DNA from: Mariprofundus sp.
Lineage (GTDB): Bacteria; Pseudomonadota; Zetaproteobacteria; Mariprofundales; Mariprofundaceae
DNA length: 39,953 bases
Reading direction: 5' to 3'
NCBI GenBank assembly: GCA_021772835.1
Contig: JAJFLE010000014.1
Span: forward strand, 1 to 39,953
Shown piece by piece: positions 39,000 to 39,953 of the stretch (its first letter is position 1; each line of letters opens with the position of its first letter). Both the position numbers and the translations under genes were made by a program. The notes under the pieces were generated by a model. That model saw nothing but the letters and a program-made list of their open reading frames with translations, had not been told where the DNA came from and searched no databases.

Positions 39000-39953
39000 A
39001 TGAGCCAAAACTTTGTTTTTACATCTGAATCTGTTTCCGAAGGACATCCGGACAAGGTCGCAGACCGTATCTCCGACAGTGTGCTGGATGCGATTCTCGA
39101 ACAGGATAAATATGCACGCGTGGCATGTGAAACGCTGGTTACTACAGGCCTTGCCCTGATTGCCGGCGAGATCACCACATCTGCCGTGATCGATTATCAG
39201 GCTGTTGTGCGCGGTGCGATCAAGGATATTGGTTATAACTCGTCTGCCATGGGTTTTGACTGGGAATCATGCTCTGTACTGGTCTCTCTCGATAAACAAT
39301 CTGTTGATATTGCAGCCGGTGTGAACGTCGGTGAAGGTATCGATCTGGATCAGGGTGCGGGTGACCAGGGGCTGATGTTCGGTTACGCATCGAATGAAAC
39401 AGACGTATTGATGCCGACTGCGATTCATTTGTCGCACCAGCTGGTCGCTAAACAGGCCGAAGTACGCAAAAACGGCACATTGAATTTCCTGCGTCCTGAT
39501 GCCAAGTCTCAGGTCACCGTACGTTACGAGAACTACAAACCTGTCGCCATTGATGCGGTTGTACTGTCAACACAGCATAATCCGGAGATCAGTCACAAGG
39601 ATCTTTCAGAAGGCATTATGGATGAAGTGATCAAGCCGATTCTTGATCCGACCGGCTTGTTACATGCAGGCACCGAATATCATATTAACCCAACTGGCCG
39701 TTTTGTTATTGGTGGCCCTGTTGGTGACTGTGGCGTCACCGGACGCAAGATTATTGTTGATACCTATGGTGGTTTTGGCCATCACGGTGGTGGTGCATTT
39801 TCTGGTAAAGATCCAACCAAGGTTGACCGCTCTGCATGTTATATGATGCGTTATGTGGCGAAAAATATTGTTGCAGCGGGTCTTGCTGATCGCTGTGAGG
39901 TGCAAGTGGCTTATGCTATTGGTGTTGCAAAACCTCTTTCTGTCATGGTTAAT
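39000..39953 (+). CDS. metK: S-adenosylmethionine synthetase, 3' end outside the window
   Basis: The 318 residues seen begin [26 protein letters not shown] and contain all early MetK landmarks: the ATP-binding GHPDK (16-20), [12 protein letters not shown] near 119-130 and [21 protein letters not shown] near 238-258. The phosphate-binding [16 protein letters not shown] follows near 263-278. MetK makes SAM from methionine and ATP. About 65-70 C-terminal residues of a usual 385-390 lie beyond the edge. It follows ubiB but has its own promoter. Confidence 0.97.
   Translation, partial: MSQNFVFTSESVSEGHPDKVADRISDSVLDAILEQDKYARVACETLVTTGLALIAGEITTSAVIDYQAVVRGAIKDIGYNSSAMGFDWESCSVLVSLDKQSVDIAAGVNVGEGIDLDQGAGDQGLMFGYASNETDVLMPTAIHLSHQLVAKQAEVRKNGTLNFLRPDAKSQVTVRYENYKPVAIDAVVLSTQHNPEISHKDLSEGIMDEVIKPILDPTGLLHAGTEYHINPTGRFVIGGPVGDCGVTGRKIIVDTYGGFGHHGGGAFSGKDPTKVDRSACYMMRYVAKNIVAAGLADRCEVQVAYAIGVAKPLSVMVN

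Noticed and set aside
1-39953. CRISPR array or insertion sequence
   Set aside because: No regularly spaced direct repeats and no transposase or integrase-like protein were seen on either strand.

Overview
The window is proteobacterial chromosome. It carries a UbiE-UbiJ-UbiB ubiquinone module, a split class II ribonucleotide reductase, an HME-RND metal pump, a PilZ protein and a tRNA-Thr with an encoded CCA. A gamma- or zetaproteobacterium would fit, but nothing here fixes the genus. The two ends are ordinary housekeeping DNA, and the middle (about 20.9-31.1 kb) is accessory and visibly eroded.

Layout. 1-5.3 kb, minus strand: a tightly coupled efflux operon (TolC-like outer-membrane factor, RND permease, PII-like DUF3240 protein), then the start of rsmA/ksgA. 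5.5-10.0 kb, plus strand: tpiA and secG, a PfkB sugar kinase, a small unknown gene, a pyrimidine-dimer glycosylase fused to DUF1722, a DUF523 (TudS-like) protein and a ZIP metal transporter. 10.1-11.9 kb: two secreted EF-hand proteins around a YdjM/DUF457 membrane protein. 12.0-16.2 kb: an iron-sulfur flavin reductase, a glycosyltransferase, several small unknown genes, a DUF481 remnant, and a membrane protein behind a leader of five consecutive hairpins. 16.3-20.9 kb: parvulin, tcdA, tatD, thioredoxin, an 800-base palindrome-rich noncoding stretch, a TerB-like protein and the hibernation factor hpf.

Accessory region, 20.9-31.3 kb: a frameshifted membrane Mrr-type nuclease, a NERD nuclease-like membrane protein, a class 3 lipase, an HNH endonuclease with a small partner, an ATPase flanked by two decayed copies of the HNH gene's 3' end, vapBC, PilZ, tRNA-Thr, a Lys/Ala-rich 33-residue peptide, an HTH regulator plus a broken nucleotidyltransferase toxin, and a PC4-like gene with a partial tandem copy. 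It resembles a worn defence/toxin-antitoxin island; no integrase or transposase was seen.

31.4-40 kb: a conserved hypothetical gene, nrdJb and nrdJa (with what look like two NrdR boxes and three helically phased DnaA-like boxes upstream), ubiE-ubiJ-ubiB, and metK running off the end.

The observations most worth following are: the DNA photolesion glycosylase fused to an RNA-binding DUF1722 domain, next to a separate TudS-like desulfidase; the five-hairpin leader; the NrdR/DnaA arrangement at nrdJ; and the nuclease-rich island with its gene remnants.
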